A DNA stretch of 60,136 nucleotides from Amoebophilaceae bacterium (GCA_025455725.1 JALOLY010000001.1:1-60136); one strand, 5' to 3'. Positions 27,130-36,599 are shown, counted from the first letter of the stretch. A program made the numbers and translations. Notes: generated from the letters alone by a model not told the origin.

Positions 27130-27790
27130 GCTATGCCGCATAGGTAAATTCCGTGTTGCTCACGGGTAGTGTTCTTGCTAGTGCGTTAACAATGACGATG
27201 CTTGTATGCATCCAAAGTTCAATACGCCAGTTAAAGCCTTGTGTTGTTATCAGCGAGGTAACGCCCATCACCACTGCAGGAGCCAATGTGACCTAAGCAG
27301 CCATAGCGGCTAATCGAGCGTAATGTATAGGAGGTCCAGTCACTTTTGTGATGCAGCGTTAGATTTCCACTATTTCGCCCACAGAAGACATTTCTTGCGC
27401 GATGTGGCACGGGGTATTATCCCTAAGAGGAGACAAGTAAGCTGGCTATGGTATGAGGTACGGCATGGAATCTATCAGTGCTGTTACAGCCACGATGGCT
27501 TTGCGACCTATGGCGCATCACGATATAGGTGAATAAAAACGTATTGGAGAGTAGTAAGATGCACGAAGTGAAAAAAGCAGGTGTGGGACGTAATTTTTCT
27601 TTATTTGGATCGATGTCTGGCGAAAAGGCTCACTGAGCAGTGCGGCCACGCGCGTACATAGAGCATGAGGTTTAAAGTATCCCCAGAATACGCTTATGGA
27701 TGGAGAGAAGGCTTACCGCCTCTTTCTACTTTTTGAGCAGGGTGTCTTGTATTTTTTGTCTCTCCGGGTGCCTACTGTTTTGTTAAGATA
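27130..27790 (-). pseudogene. Decayed N-terminal half of a paralogue of the MFS permease
   Basis: The minus strand holds a degenerate copy of the first half of the neighbouring permease. Matching pieces appear in the same order: LNLMLYVRVAALLSEPF against FDLMLYVHMAVLLNELF; GRKAIVAVTALI against GRKATIILTTFI; AQEMSSVGEIVE against AQGMSSMGEIVG; and TTQGFNWRIELW against TSMGFNWRIAFW. Several stops and frame changes separate them. The part equal to residues beyond about 215 is missing. This is a dead tandem duplicate, more diverged from the intact gene at the DNA level than a recent copy would be. Confidence 0.85.
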
Positions 27791-28440
27791 TCCTCTACGC
27801 TTCCAATCTCAGCTTCCAATCTCACCAAGAAACCACACCTTGCAAACGCTAAAGCACAAAAAACTTGAACAATTAGGGGACCATTACAACATAATTTTTG
27901 AGTGTCTTGTGCCCTCTGTTTGAGTGCGGTTATTCTTTCCCCTCTTGTTTCCGATGGGGGGGGCTCCTGCGAGCAGCCTATGTCCGCTTATAGTGTGCAT
28001 TTCCCTTCTTTTATGACGCAATAGACGATGAAAACCCAGAATAGGTGGGGATACATTGTAGGCTGTGATAAAAATCAAAGACTACTCACGTTCTCGTGCC
28101 ACCTTTTTTTATTTGTCTACGTCTGATAGCAGATAAAAATGCTTTTTGCAATATCTGTTATCCTGCATTCCTGATGTTGTGGCTTAGTCCCTTGATTCCG
28201 AAAAAAATCAAATAAGTGAATGATGTACCCAAGTCCTTCTGTAGGCTCTTGGCATTGATACCGACCTGACTGTTGCTTTATCTGACTTGTGCGGTTATCT
28301 CCTCTATGGGACTTGCTCGGGCCCCTAATGGAGCCAGCCTATCAAGATGAACAGAAGACATCCTGCCAGTTTGAAAGCACGTGTACAGACTAGTAAGTCG
28401 AGTTAGGATGATTGCATACTAGTCAAGCACTAGTCATTTG
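27791..28440. other. Non-coding stretch between MFS relic and clpB
   Basis: About 650 bases with only short, low-quality open frames. It may hold further gene decay, but nothing could be recognised. Confidence 0.5.
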
Positions 28441-28445
28441 TATAG

Positions 28446-28465
28446 GCCCCTGTGTTGGCAGGGGC
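28446..28465 (-). terminator. Hairpin after clpB
   Basis: GCCCCTG (28446-28452) pairs with CAGGGGC (28459-28465) around a 6-base loop, 16 bases beyond the clpB stop. No T-run follows, so this is a possible terminator. Confidence 0.5.
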
Positions 28466-28480
28466 TGCCGTCAGGCCCAC

Positions 28481-31081
28481 CTATTTCACATTGCCGAACA
28501 TCACTTGATTTTGGTCTGTAAGCGTTACTTGAATAGGTATTTCTTTGTGGACATCGCCTGTGAGGAGTGCCCTGGAAAGTGTGTTAAGGATCACACGTTG
28601 TATAAGCCGTTTTAATGGTCTGGCACCAAACTGTGGGTTGTACCCTTCTTGACTCAGGTACGCAATCACTGGTGCATCGATGATAAGCATGATACCGCTG
28701 TGTTTCAGGCGCTGCTGTAGCTGTTGTAGCTGTATATTGACTATTTGTTTGACCACCGCTTTAGAGAGTGGTTTAAACATGATGATTTCGTCAACGCGAT
28801 TTAAGAACTCAGGACGCATGACTTTGCTAAGTAGTTCAAACACTTGACTTTTAGTTTGCTCGAGTGTAGTCTGCGCGTTTTTCTCATCCAATCCTGCCAG
28901 ATTTTCTTGGATCAACTGTGCCCCTAGATTGGTTGTCATAATAATGATAGTGTTTTTAAAATTGGCTACTCTCCCTTTGTTATCTGTGAGTCTACCATCA
29001 TCTAGTACCTGCAATAAAATATTGAATACATCAGGGTGTGCCTTTTCTATTTCATCGAGTAGTACAACAGCGTACGGACTTCGTCTGACAGCTTCTGTCA
29101 GTTGCCCGCCTTCATCATAGCCCACATACCCTGGGGGGGCACCGATGAGTCTACTGACGGCGTGTCTTTCTTGGTATTCTGACATATCAATGCGTACCAT
29201 AGCATTCTCGTCGTTGAACAAAAAATCAGCGAGCGCTTTACCCAATGCCGTTTTACCCACTCCCGTGGTGCCCAGAAAGATGAAAGAGCCAATCGGTCGC
29301 TTGGGGTCTTGTAGGCCTGCCCTACTTCTGCGTACGGCATGGGCAATGGCATTGATGGCCTCTTCCTGGCCCGCTACGTTTTTGCCTAACTCTTCCTCTA
29401 AGTGAAGCAGCTTCTCCTTTTCACCTTGAAGCATTCTGGAAACGGGGATACCGGTCCACTTGGCTACTACTTCTGCAATGTCTTCTTGATCGATCTCTTC
29501 TTTAAGTATGGATCCCCCATCTTTATTGCCATAACCTTGTTGTTGTAGCGTCGCTAGTTCTTTTTCTATTGCCGTAATTTTTCCATATCTAATCTCAGCC
29601 ACTTTGCCATAATCAAAGTCACGTTCTGCTTGTTCTGCCTCCAGTCTAAGCTGCTCAAGCTGTTCTTTCTTCTGCCGAATATTTTGGATAAAGAACTTCT
29701 CTTGCTTCCATTGAGCGTTGAGGGTATTTCGTCTTTCACTGAGTTCGGCAATGCTCTTAGAGAGTGTTTCTTCTTTCTGCGTGTCCTCTTCCCTGCGGAT
29801 GGCCTCGCGCTCAATTTCTAGTTGCATGATCCTCCGTTGCAGTTCGTCCAGTGCTTCTGGCATAGAGTCGATTTCTATACGGAGTTTGGCAGCTGCTTCA
29901 TCCACCAGGTCAATGGCTTTGTCCGGTAAACAGCGGTCTGGTAAATAGCGGTGTGAGAGTTGTACGGCCGCGATGATGGCATCGTCTTTGACCCTAACGC
30001 CATGGTGTAGTTCGTATTTGTCTTTGATACCCCGCAAGATCGAGATAGCATCCTCGGGCGTGGGCTCGTCAACCATCACGCTTTGAAATCTCCTTTCTAG
30101 GGCCTTGTCTTTCTCAATATACTTTTGATACTCCTTGAGTGTAGTGGCCCCAATGGCATGCAGTTCTCCACGTGCTAGAGCAGGCTTCAGCAGGTTGGCT
30201 GCATCCATTGCTCCTTCTCCACTAGCCCCCGCACCAATCAGCGTATGGATTTCATCGATAAAAAGGATAATTTCTCCGGCCGAGTTGGTTACTTCTTTGA
30301 TCACCGATTTAAGGCGTTCTTCAAACTCGCCCTTGTACTTGGCTCCTGCCACCAAGAGCCCCATATCGAGTGCGATAATGGTTTTAGTCTTAATACTTTC
30401 CGGTACGTCGCCATCAATAATCCTTTGGGCTAGCCCCTCTACTATGGCTGTCTTACCTACCCCAGGTTCTCCGAGTAGTAGTGGGTTGTTTTTAGTTCTC
30501 CTAGAAAGAATCTGTAGTATGCGTCTGATTTCCTCATCTCTGCCAACGACAGGATCTATTTTCCCCGCTTTAGCTAAAGAGTTTAGGTTGTTAGAATATC
30601 GTTCTAAAGACCTATACTTGGTTTCTGCGTTTTGATCGGTTGCCCTGTTCGTTCCCCGAAGTTCTTGAATGGCTTTGGTGAGTGCTCGTTCTTCAAAGCC
30701 TACTTCTTTCATAAGGCTACCTACTTTTTCATTGCCTGCTGCTAGTCCCAGGAGCAGGTGCTCTATGGTAATAAATTCATCCTTGAAGTGCTTCAGGTAA
30801 GTTTCGGCCTTTCTTAAGACAGTATTACTATCGCTTGTCAGGTAGGGTTGTTGTCCAGAAGCCTTGGGATAGCTATCAACAATGTCACCGAGTTTGTGCA
30901 TGAGCAATGCCCGATTGATGTTGAGTGCTTTTAACAAGAAGTCAATGCTGTGCTCCTCTGTTTGTAGTATTGCTTGAAGTAGATGACCTGGTTCTATGGA
31001 AAGTTGTTGGTGGTCTTCAGCAATTCTCAAAGCGTTTTGAATGGCTTCTTGCGTTTTGATGGTATAATGATTGTTGTTCAT
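28481..31081 (-). CDS. clpB: ClpB disaggregase chaperone
   Basis: An AAA+ chaperone that pulls proteins out of aggregates together with DnaK. The Clp-N repeats begin YTIKTQEAIQNALRIAEDHQ. The first AAA+ module has Walker A GEPGVGKTAIVEGL near residue 206 and IILFIDEIHTLIGAG near 275. A long coiled M-domain lies at about 410-530. The second module has GTTGVGKTALGKALA near 604 and AVVLLDEIEKAHPDV near 675. The C-terminus FGARPLKRLIQRVILN is typical. At 866 residues it is full length. The middle-domain insertion distinguishes it from ClpA and ClpX. A candidate promoter lies about 55-80 bases upstream. Confidence 0.97.
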   Translation of the reverse strand: MNNNHYTIKTQEAIQNALRIAEDHQQLSIEPGHLLQAILQTEEHSIDFLLKALNINRALLMHKLGDIVDSYPKASGQQPYLTSDSNTVLRKAETYLKHFKDEFITIEHLLLGLAAGNEKVGSLMKEVGFEERALTKAIQELRGTNRATDQNAETKYRSLERYSNNLNSLAKAGKIDPVVGRDEEIRRILQILSRRTKNNPLLLGEPGVGKTAIVEGLAQRIIDGDVPESIKTKTIIALDMGLLVAGAKYKGEFEERLKSVIKEVTNSAGEIILFIDEIHTLIGAGASGEGAMDAANLLKPALARGELHAIGATTLKEYQKYIEKDKALERRFQSVMVDEPTPEDAISILRGIKDKYELHHGVRVKDDAIIAAVQLSHRYLPDRCLPDKAIDLVDEAAAKLRIEIDSMPEALDELQRRIMQLEIEREAIRREEDTQKEETLSKSIAELSERRNTLNAQWKQEKFFIQNIRQKKEQLEQLRLEAEQAERDFDYGKVAEIRYGKITAIEKELATLQQQGYGNKDGGSILKEEIDQEDIAEVVAKWTGIPVSRMLQGEKEKLLHLEEELGKNVAGQEEAINAIAHAVRRSRAGLQDPKRPIGSFIFLGTTGVGKTALGKALADFLFNDENAMVRIDMSEYQERHAVSRLIGAPPGYVGYDEGGQLTEAVRRSPYAVVLLDEIEKAHPDVFNILLQVLDDGRLTDNKGRVANFKNTIIIMTTNLGAQLIQENLAGLDEKNAQTTLEQTKSQVFELLSKVMRPEFLNRVDEIIMFKPLSKAVVKQIVNIQLQQLQQRLKHSGIMLIIDAPVIAYLSQEGYNPQFGARPLKRLIQRVILNTLSRALLTGDVHKEIPIQVTLTDQNQVMFGNVK

Positions 31082-31134
31082 AGCAGCAGCTTTTGGGTTA
31101 TTGGCTCCTCAATAAGTCATTGCATTCGTGATGG

Positions 31135-31163
31135 CAAAAGTTGTGCCACGCATGTGTAGCAAA
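31135..31163 (-). promoter_or_regulatory. Candidate clpB promoter
   Basis: On the minus strand TTTG (31160-31163) stands 17 bases before AACTTTTG (31135-31142), one base from the Bacteroidota -7 consensus TAnnTTTG. The leader to the ATG would be about 50 bases. No CIRCE-type operator was seen. Confidence 0.4.
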
Positions 31164-31367
31164 GGAGTGATTTACCGCAATGGTAATTTTTAGAAGATAA
31201 GCGAGCCGCACGCTTGGCGATTCTTTTGCGTTTGTCTGTGGCCTCTTGCTCTCAGAAGCACTTGTCTCTCATCTCTAAGCTCATATGAAAGGCTCTTGCA
31301 AGCGACTCATCCGGTAGTGCTACTACGCTGCGTAGGTTGTTGCGCATAACCACTACATGACGCATCG

Positions 31368-32126
31368 TCAAATGGTTCTTTGTAAGAATTGATCGAGTAG
31401 GGCATTGAATTTTTGAGGATGCTCCATCATGGGTGCATGACAGCACTTGTCTATAAAGCGTAGTGTGGCATGGGGCAGCAAGGCGTTAAATTCGTGGCCC
31501 ACCAGGGGGGGGGTAATAGTATCGTTGAGCCCCCAGACCAGGAGTGTCATCGGTTGTATATTTGGAAGTTCATGGGCCATGTTGTTGCGTTGGGCAGATT
31601 TGGCAATGGAGACCACACGCATTGCTTTGGGGATGTTGCTGGTAACGTTAAATACTTCATCTATGTACGCTTTGGTGACCGTTTTGGGATCGAAAAAGGT
31701 GTAAGCAACTCGATCTGCTATGTACGCATAGTCGCCTCTTTTGGGAAAAGACCCACCCAAGGTATTTTCGAACAGGCCTGAACTTCCTGTAAGCACTAAT
31801 TTTTGGACTTGATTTGGGTGGTGGAGGGTATACATGAGGGCTAGGTGCCCCCCTAGTGAGTTCCCGATGAGGATAAATCGTTCAAGCTTCTGTTGTTGAA
31901 TAAAGGCCGTGACAAATGCTAAGAGACCCTCTAGGTTGGCCTGCCTGATGGGCATCTCGTAGATGGGAAGCATGGGGATGACTACTCGGTACTTCTGAGA
32001 GAATTGTGCCAAGACATGTTCCCAGTTACTCAATGCACCAAAGAGACCATGAAGTAACAAAAGTACTTCTCCGGCGCCTTCTTCGATGTATTTAAATCCT
32101 TGTGCTTCCTTGATAGTAGGGTCCAT
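31368..32126 (-). CDS. Alpha/beta-fold hydrolase
   Basis: A 252-residue alpha/beta hydrolase of unknown substrate. The oxyanion-hole motif LLLLHGLFGALSNWEHV is near residue 21. The nucleophile elbow GNSLGGHLAL, with catalytic Ser, lies near residue 88. The acid is probably in LLVWGLNDTITPP (about 195) and the histidine in DKCCHAPMMEHPQKF (about 228). A full triad is therefore visible, so it is likely active. It resembles MhpC/BioH-like esterases. It lies on the same strand as cvpA, with a 160-base spacer. Confidence 0.85.
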   Translation of the reverse strand: MDPTIKEAQGFKYIEEGAGEVLLLLHGLFGALSNWEHVLAQFSQKYRVVIPMLPIYEMPIRQANLEGLLAFVTAFIQQQKLERFILIGNSLGGHLALMYTLHHPNQVQKLVLTGSSGLFENTLGGSFPKRGDYAYIADRVAYTFFDPKTVTKAYIDEVFNVTSNIPKAMRVVSIAKSAQRNNMAHELPNIQPMTLLVWGLNDTITPPLVGHEFNALLPHATLRFIDKCCHAPMMEHPQKFNALLDQFLQRTI

Positions 32127-32286
32127 TACGGGTGTCTTTATCGATTTTTAGGGTGTTGCGTTTGGTAGTCTTTGCAAAGAAGATGAATCTACAGGACATC
32201 TAGAGATGATAGAGGATACACGAGGCATGGTACTTCAAGACGAGAAAATAATGGGCAGCTTTGAAGGCGTAGTTTGGGTTTTGCAA

Positions 32287-32811
32287 TTAATGGTGCTGGA
32301 TTGTGTCTGTCGCCGTGAGCCATCCTTGTATCCATGGTATCCATGAAGTCCCCCAGGCTAAGAGCCGAGGGCATAGCAGCTCAACGATGGGGAAAAAAAA
32401 TGTACCCTCCGTGTATACTTCGGGTATGTGCAGTTGGACCAAGTGCCCTAGCCACAGGAGGGTGCTACTGCATATGCCCCATTTGAGGATACCTACCACA
32501 CCACCTAATAGTTTATCAAGGCTACCTAGCAAGGTCGGTTTGATGAGGGTTTTAAGAAGATTTCCTGTCCACATAATTGTCATAAAGATGACGGTAAAAA
32601 GAAGTACAAATGTTACATAAGGAAGTAATTCATCTTGATCTTGGTACCATTTTGCGCAAAATAAAACTGCTGCGTTCAATAACCTAGTGCTACCTAGCAC
32701 GGCCAGTACTAAGGCGCTGACAGAAAAAACCTCCGCAATCAATCCTTTTCTGAATCCACTATAGCCTCCCCATAAAAGAAGAAGCAGTAAAAGCGTATCA
32801 ACTAGTTTCAA
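32287..32811 (-). CDS. CvpA-family membrane protein
   Basis: A 174-residue inner-membrane protein with about four helices. The N-terminus DTLLLLLLLWGGYSGFRKGL, followed by IAEVFSVSALVLAVLGS, is the CvpA signature (glycine/arginine motif after helix 1). LLGSLDKLLGGVVGILKWGI near residue 95 is the conserved 'lDrllGgvfGllkg' segment. CvpA is linked to colicin V production and envelope stress, but the biochemical role is unclear. The intergenic repeat described at 32920 lies upstream. Confidence 0.85.
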   Translation of the reverse strand: MKLVDTLLLLLLLWGGYSGFRKGLIAEVFSVSALVLAVLGSTRLLNAAVLFCAKWYQDQDELLPYVTFVLLFTVIFMTIMWTGNLLKTLIKPTLLGSLDKLLGGVVGILKWGICSSTLLWLGHLVQLHIPEVYTEGTFFFPIVELLCPRLLAWGTSWIPWIQGWLTATDTIQHH

Positions 32812-32919
32812 AATAAATCCTGTGAGGGTTCTTGTGGTTTCTAGCAGCGTTTGGTCAAACTCTGAGACCTTTACGTGGCAAGCTTATGCATTAAGGTACG
32901 TTTCAGTGGCTCTATTCCA

Positions 32920-33062
32920 TTGCCCATTGCTTAACGGATGTGTACTACCCCCTGAACTCTCCTTAATTGAAAGAGGGGTAAGCCGACATGACTGTAAAGA
33001 AGCTCCCCTCGTCAACTATGCAAATACCCACCTACGTGCTCTTATGCCCTGCAAGGGCTTTT
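32920..33062 (+). repeat. Diverged intergenic repeat, copy A
   Basis: About 143 bases that align along their whole length with 41289-41427 at roughly two thirds identity (by eye), including shared words such as CTCCTTAA, GGGGTAAGCC/GGGGATAAGCC and TATGCCnTGCAA. It fills most of the gap between cvpA and the Lrp-type regulator. It ends in a hairpin plus T-run (33046-33063). Confidence 0.6.
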
Positions 33063-33063
33063 T
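33046..33063 (+). terminator. Short hairpin with T-run at the end of repeat copy A
   Basis: GCCCT, loop GCA, AGGGC, then five Ts. It is orientated to the plus strand, where no known gene precedes it. This suggests that the repeat is, or was, transcribed. Confidence 0.5.
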
Positions 33064-33196
33064 CTGCCGAAGGTAAGCAACTTTACCTAAGCAAGGCAAG
33101 GGGCACCTTTGCAAGGTTTTAGAGCTTCAGATGACAGATTATACCAACTACAGGGTTGTCAGCATATTCACTCCATTCAACAAAATACCAAGGTTT

Positions 33197-33688
33197 CTAA
33201 GTTAAATCGGGAGGAAGAGACGTGGCAGAAATTCCTGTCTCTTTGACGGTAGCTGTGATGAAAAACGATTTGATGTGCTGGATACCCTCTATTGCACTGA
33301 GTCGATGCATGACCAAATGCTGATAGGCTGCCATGTCTGTCGTGATTGCTTTGGCTAAAAAATCGGCATCACCCACTACCTGATGGCATGCAACTATCTC
33401 TGGTATGTTTGTTATAGTTGCCTGGAAAGCTGCCACACTTGTTGCGGTCAAGCGTTGCAGTTTTACCTGCATGATCACGCATGTGTATAAAGCAAGTTTT
33501 TTAGGGTCTAGTTGGGCATGGTAACTCTTGATGATGCCTTGTTGTTCTAGTTTTCTGACCCGCTCTAGGGTTGAAGCTGGCGATAGGCCCACATACTGGG
33601 CGAGTTTCGCATTAGTTAGCTTAGCCTGCGCCTGTAAGTAATCGAGTATAGCCCGATCAATCTGATCGAGCTGCGGCAGCGTATTCAT
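33197..33688 (-). CDS. Lrp/AsnC-family transcriptional regulator
   Basis: A small DNA-binding regulator with an N-terminal winged helix (LDQIDRAILDYLQAQAKLTN then AKLAQYVGLSPASTLERVRK). A C-terminal RAM domain follows (VIMQVKLQRLTATSVAAF, then CHQVVGDADFLAKAITTDM), the part that senses amino acids and forms oligomers. The start at 33688 (MNTLPQLDQIDRAIL) fits the family; the frame extends 18 codons upstream. It lies 17 bases from the end of prfB on the same strand, so readthrough from prfB is likely. Target genes are unknown. Confidence 0.92.
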   Translation of the reverse strand: MNTLPQLDQIDRAILDYLQAQAKLTNAKLAQYVGLSPASTLERVRKLEQQGIIKSYHAQLDPKKLALYTCVIMQVKLQRLTATSVAAFQATITNIPEIVACHQVVGDADFLAKAITTDMAAYQHLVMHRLSAIEGIQHIKSFFITATVKETGISATSLPPDLT

Positions 33689-33759
33689 GGTTTGTAAGAG
33701 TATCAGTAATCCTGCATCATGGTCAAATTCTTGGGGTTGCAATGATGCCGCAGCTGTTG

Positions 33760-34840
33760 TTATGAGGCGCGCATCAAATAGGCTTTTATGAAATCTCCAA
33801 TATCCCCGTCCAGTACACGTTGTACGTCTTTGCTCTCGACGCCTGTGCGGGTATCTTTTACGAGCTTATAGGGGTGTAGCACGTAGTTTCTGATTTGGGA
33901 GCCAAAGTCGATTTTTTGCTTAGAGCTTTCCACTTTTGCTTTTTCAGCGTTTCTCTTCTCAAGTTCCAGTTGATACAGCCTGGACTTGAGCATGTGCATG
34001 GCTTTGTCTTTATTCTGAAGCTGTGATCTCTCTTGCTGGCATTCTACAACGACGCCTGAGGGTGTGTGTTTGAGCCTAACAGCTGTTTCTACCTTGTTAA
34101 CATTTTGTCCTCCTGCGCCTCCTGAACGAAAAGTTTCCCACGTAATATCTGCAGGGTTGATTTCTATCTGAATACTGTCGTCCACAACTGGATAAGCATA
34201 TACCGAAGCAAAGGAGGTATGCCTCCTTCCTCCAGCGTCAAACGGTGAAATACGTACTAGTCGGTGAATACCGATTTCTGCTTTTAGATATCCATACGCG
34301 AATGCACCACTCAACTCTAGCGCAGCCGACTTGATTCCAGCAGCATCCCCTCTTTGGCAGTTGAGCTGCTTGATTTTATAACCCTGCTTTTCTCCCCACA
34401 TGATGTACATACGCATAAGCATCTCAGCCCAGTCTTGGCTTTCTGTGCCTCCTGCACCTGGATTGATTTCCAAGATTGCATCTAGCTGGTCTTCTTCATT
34501 GCGAAGCATCTTTTTAAACTCTAGCGCTTCTAGTTTATGCATGAGGGCCTGGTAGGTTGCTTCTACCTCTTCAGTAGTTGCTTCACCGGTTTCATGAAAT
34601 TGATACAACACTCCCAGGTCGTCTAAAAGCACTTGCACGCTCCCGAAGCTGTCCACCCACGTCTTATTGGTTTTGACTGTCTTCAGTACCTGGGAAGCCT
34701 CTCGGGTATTGTCCCAGAAATTGGGGGCCATTTGTGCTTCTTGACCCTCCTGGAGCGCCTGCAGCTTGCTTTCGTAGTCAAAGATATTCTCTCAAGGCAG
34801 TGACTCTTTCTTGGGCTTCTTTGTATGCTTCTTGCTTCAT
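33760..34840 (-). CDS. prfB: Peptide chain release factor 2, with programmed +1 frameshift
   Basis: RF2 reads UGA and UAA stop codons. The first 20 codons, from ATG at 34840 ([20 protein letters not shown]), end at an in-frame TGA. A +1 shift then continues with [19 protein letters not shown]. The codon-recognition motif reads [12 protein letters not shown], the usual SPF of RF2. The catalytic GGQ lies in [19 protein letters not shown]. The total of about 359 residues is normal, whereas the downstream open frame alone (from 34731) lacks the true N-terminus. Being an in-frame UGA, the site gives the usual RF2 self-regulation. Confidence 0.96.
34777..34783 (-). promoter_or_regulatory. RF2 recoding site CTTTGAC
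   Basis: The minus strand reads TAT CTT TGA C, the same ten bases (TATCTTTGAC) as in the classic RF2 site. The upstream Shine-Dalgarno-like element is weak (TTGAGAGAA instead of AGGGGG). This fits Bacteroidota, which rely little on Shine-Dalgarno pairing. Confidence 0.93.
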
Positions 34841-34913
34841 AGTTATGTCAATAGGTAGTCGTCTTAGTTACTCGACGGTATAGTATGTGCGCGTGAATAT
34901 TGTGTGAGATATC

Positions 34914-35642
34914 CTAAAAGCTTATTGTGTTACTCAAAGAAAGCTCGTTTTCTTGTGCACTCGCAAGCGATTGCGTCAGCAAGACTGTCTTGCGATCTGC
35001 AGAAATGCTAGCAAGCGCATGCGTAGCTTTTTTTATCTCTTTGTCGAAGCTGTAGGCGAGGTGGTAGGTCACAACGCTCAAAAAAGTTTTTGAGATCAAA
35101 TTTGCGATGTATGGATCGGTCTTTGCGTAGTAGTGTGCTAACAGCTGTGCAACATCTTTAGTATCTGTTCTTGCGAATGACCGACGATCCATTTTGAAGG
35201 AAGTACATCCTGGATGGTTTACATGTGTGTAAAGTTTACGTACGGCCTCGTTTAAGGCCTTGATGCTGTCGAACTGAAAACTTAGCTTAAAGCGTGACAT
35301 CTTGGCGTTGTGTTCTGAAGTTACGTTGCTGACGCCTGCCACACACTTTAAGTTATCAGCCGCCTCCGAAAATGCTTCTTTCACACCCTTCCTAACAATA
35401 TCGGGTGTACTTTTAGTCAGTAGACTTGCAACTTGGATGAGCTGCTCTGCGTTTGTTAAATCCGCCACAAGCTCGAGCTGGCCAGAGCCATTGTCATGAA
35501 TGCGGCCAGTCTCATATATATCGAGGCCGACGTCAAGGAATTTGTTGGAAGAGAATACCAGTAGACACAGTAGGTAGGTTAGATATTGTATTTTTTTCAC
35601 GAAGGATTTAATCACGAAAAGCGATGTAATACACATAAGCAC
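34914..35642 (-). CDS. Hypothetical membrane-anchored or secreted protein
   Basis: 242 residues of unknown family. A hydrophobic segment (YLTYLLCLLVFSS, about residues 20-32) serves as signal or anchor. The mature part opens DVGLDIYETGRIHDNGSGQL then ELVADLTNAEQLIQVASLL. It later has MSRFKLSFQFDSIKALNEAV. This style (acidic helices, paired strands) resembles secreted Bacteroidota proteins, but I cannot name it. The true start could be a few codons later (ATG at 35636). It lies between prfB and the broken lysozyme on the same strand. Confidence 0.6.
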   Translation of the reverse strand: MLMCITSLFVIKSFVKKIQYLTYLLCLLVFSSNKFLDVGLDIYETGRIHDNGSGQLELVADLTNAEQLIQVASLLTKSTPDIVRKGVKEAFSEAADNLKCVAGVSNVTSEHNAKMSRFKLSFQFDSIKALNEAVRKLYTHVNHPGCTSFKMDRRSFARTDTKDVAQLLAHYYAKTDPYIANLISKTFLSVVTYHLAYSFDKEIKKATHALASISADRKTVLLTQSLASAQENELSLSNTISF

Positions 35643-35751
35643 TTGGTCCGGTAAAATGGTACATGGCTACTTTATTATCAAGGAGTACCTGGTACGAGGA
35701 TCGGTTGGTGCACAAGTGCCAACGCCCTAGCTGCTCTAGGCTATTCGTAAC

Positions 35752-36518
35752 TCAGGGTCCCTGCAACCCCCGTTTGTAGCTGTGGTATATTCCCCTTGCC
35801 TCCCGTAAGAGAGATGCGTTTTGGGGGTCATTGCAGTATGCTACAACGTCTAGAGCAAGTGTTGAAGGAATTTCTGCACTATCTCTCAACACAAACATTT
35901 CTGCTATCCTGCGTTTTAGAAGTCCCCTGTAATACGGATGCTCAGCCCCTCCTTTCGTGAACTTGGGAAACTCTAGAGCAGCTGCCTCATATCGCGAGGC
36001 GCTGAGTAATGGTATCATATCGATTTGCTGTCCGCTATTTCGGATGTCTTTGGTGGGATCACGCAAGACTTTTGCTCCCATACTGTAGTTTAAGGAGACT
36101 AACGCATCAAACTCCCTCTGGTAGAGTGGCACTCTCACTAAGTTTTGTATGTCTGGTGCATACGTATCAGCTATCTTTGAACGTAGCAGTGTTTCTGCTT
36201 GTGCTTTTGATATGTCACCCTCCTGGTCTTCTGGGATAGTTTGCCCGTAACCTACTGTCCACGCTCCAACGGAACGGCGTATGGATGACTACTAAAGCCC
36301 TCAAATTTCTTTATTAGCGCTATTCCAGCCGGGGATACTTCACAATCTTCTACGTTGCTTCTTCTTTCTGAACGCACCGCACTCTCCTCCCATGTGTTCA
36401 ACACCAACCCAGCTTTGCAGCTGGAGCTAATCGTCACGAGGAAGAGCAAGCTGCGTACCAGCGCAGTATGAGAGGCGGATATTGCAAGAAGGAGCTGTCG
36501 TATCTTGTACATAGTCAT
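35752..36518 (-). pseudogene. GH24 (phage-type) lysozyme split by a frameshift
   Basis: The first frame (36518 to a stop at 36252) has a signal peptide and the start of a lysozyme domain: SPAGIALIKKFEGFSSHPYA, where the Glu of FEG is the family's catalytic acid. It then breaks off in VPLERGQ. A shift of one base near 36260-36275 restores VGAWTVGYGQTIPEDQEG, then DISKAQAETLLRSKI. The rest of the domain, with LYQREFDALVSLNYSMGAKV, runs down to 35752. With the shift healed, the enzyme would have about 255 residues. It would cut peptidoglycan outside the inner membrane. A sequencing error is an alternative. Confidence 0.8.
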
Positions 36519-36591
36519 CCCTTGCTGGCACGCCCGCCCAGCTTGCCAATGTTACCACCATATTTACGATTAGTCAACACTTTTACGTTGA

Positions 36592-36599
36592 TACTTTTG
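36592..36599 (+). promoter_or_regulatory. Candidate -7 element upstream of nuoD
   Basis: TACTTTTG matches TAnnTTTG exactly, about 125 bases before the nuoD ATG. No convincing -33 TTTG was seen at the right distance. Confidence 0.3.

Noticed and set aside
27323-27532. Plus-strand frame inside the MFS relic
   Set aside because: The minus strand here matches the permease motifs in order, so the plus frame is a by-product of decay.
30135-30635. 166-codon plus-strand frame
   Set aside because: Antisense of clpB; low-complexity serine/leucine composition typical of a shadow frame.
32822-33076. 84-codon plus-strand frame
   Set aside because: It lies on the intergenic repeat. The equivalent frame in copy B is full of stops, so protein coding is not conserved.
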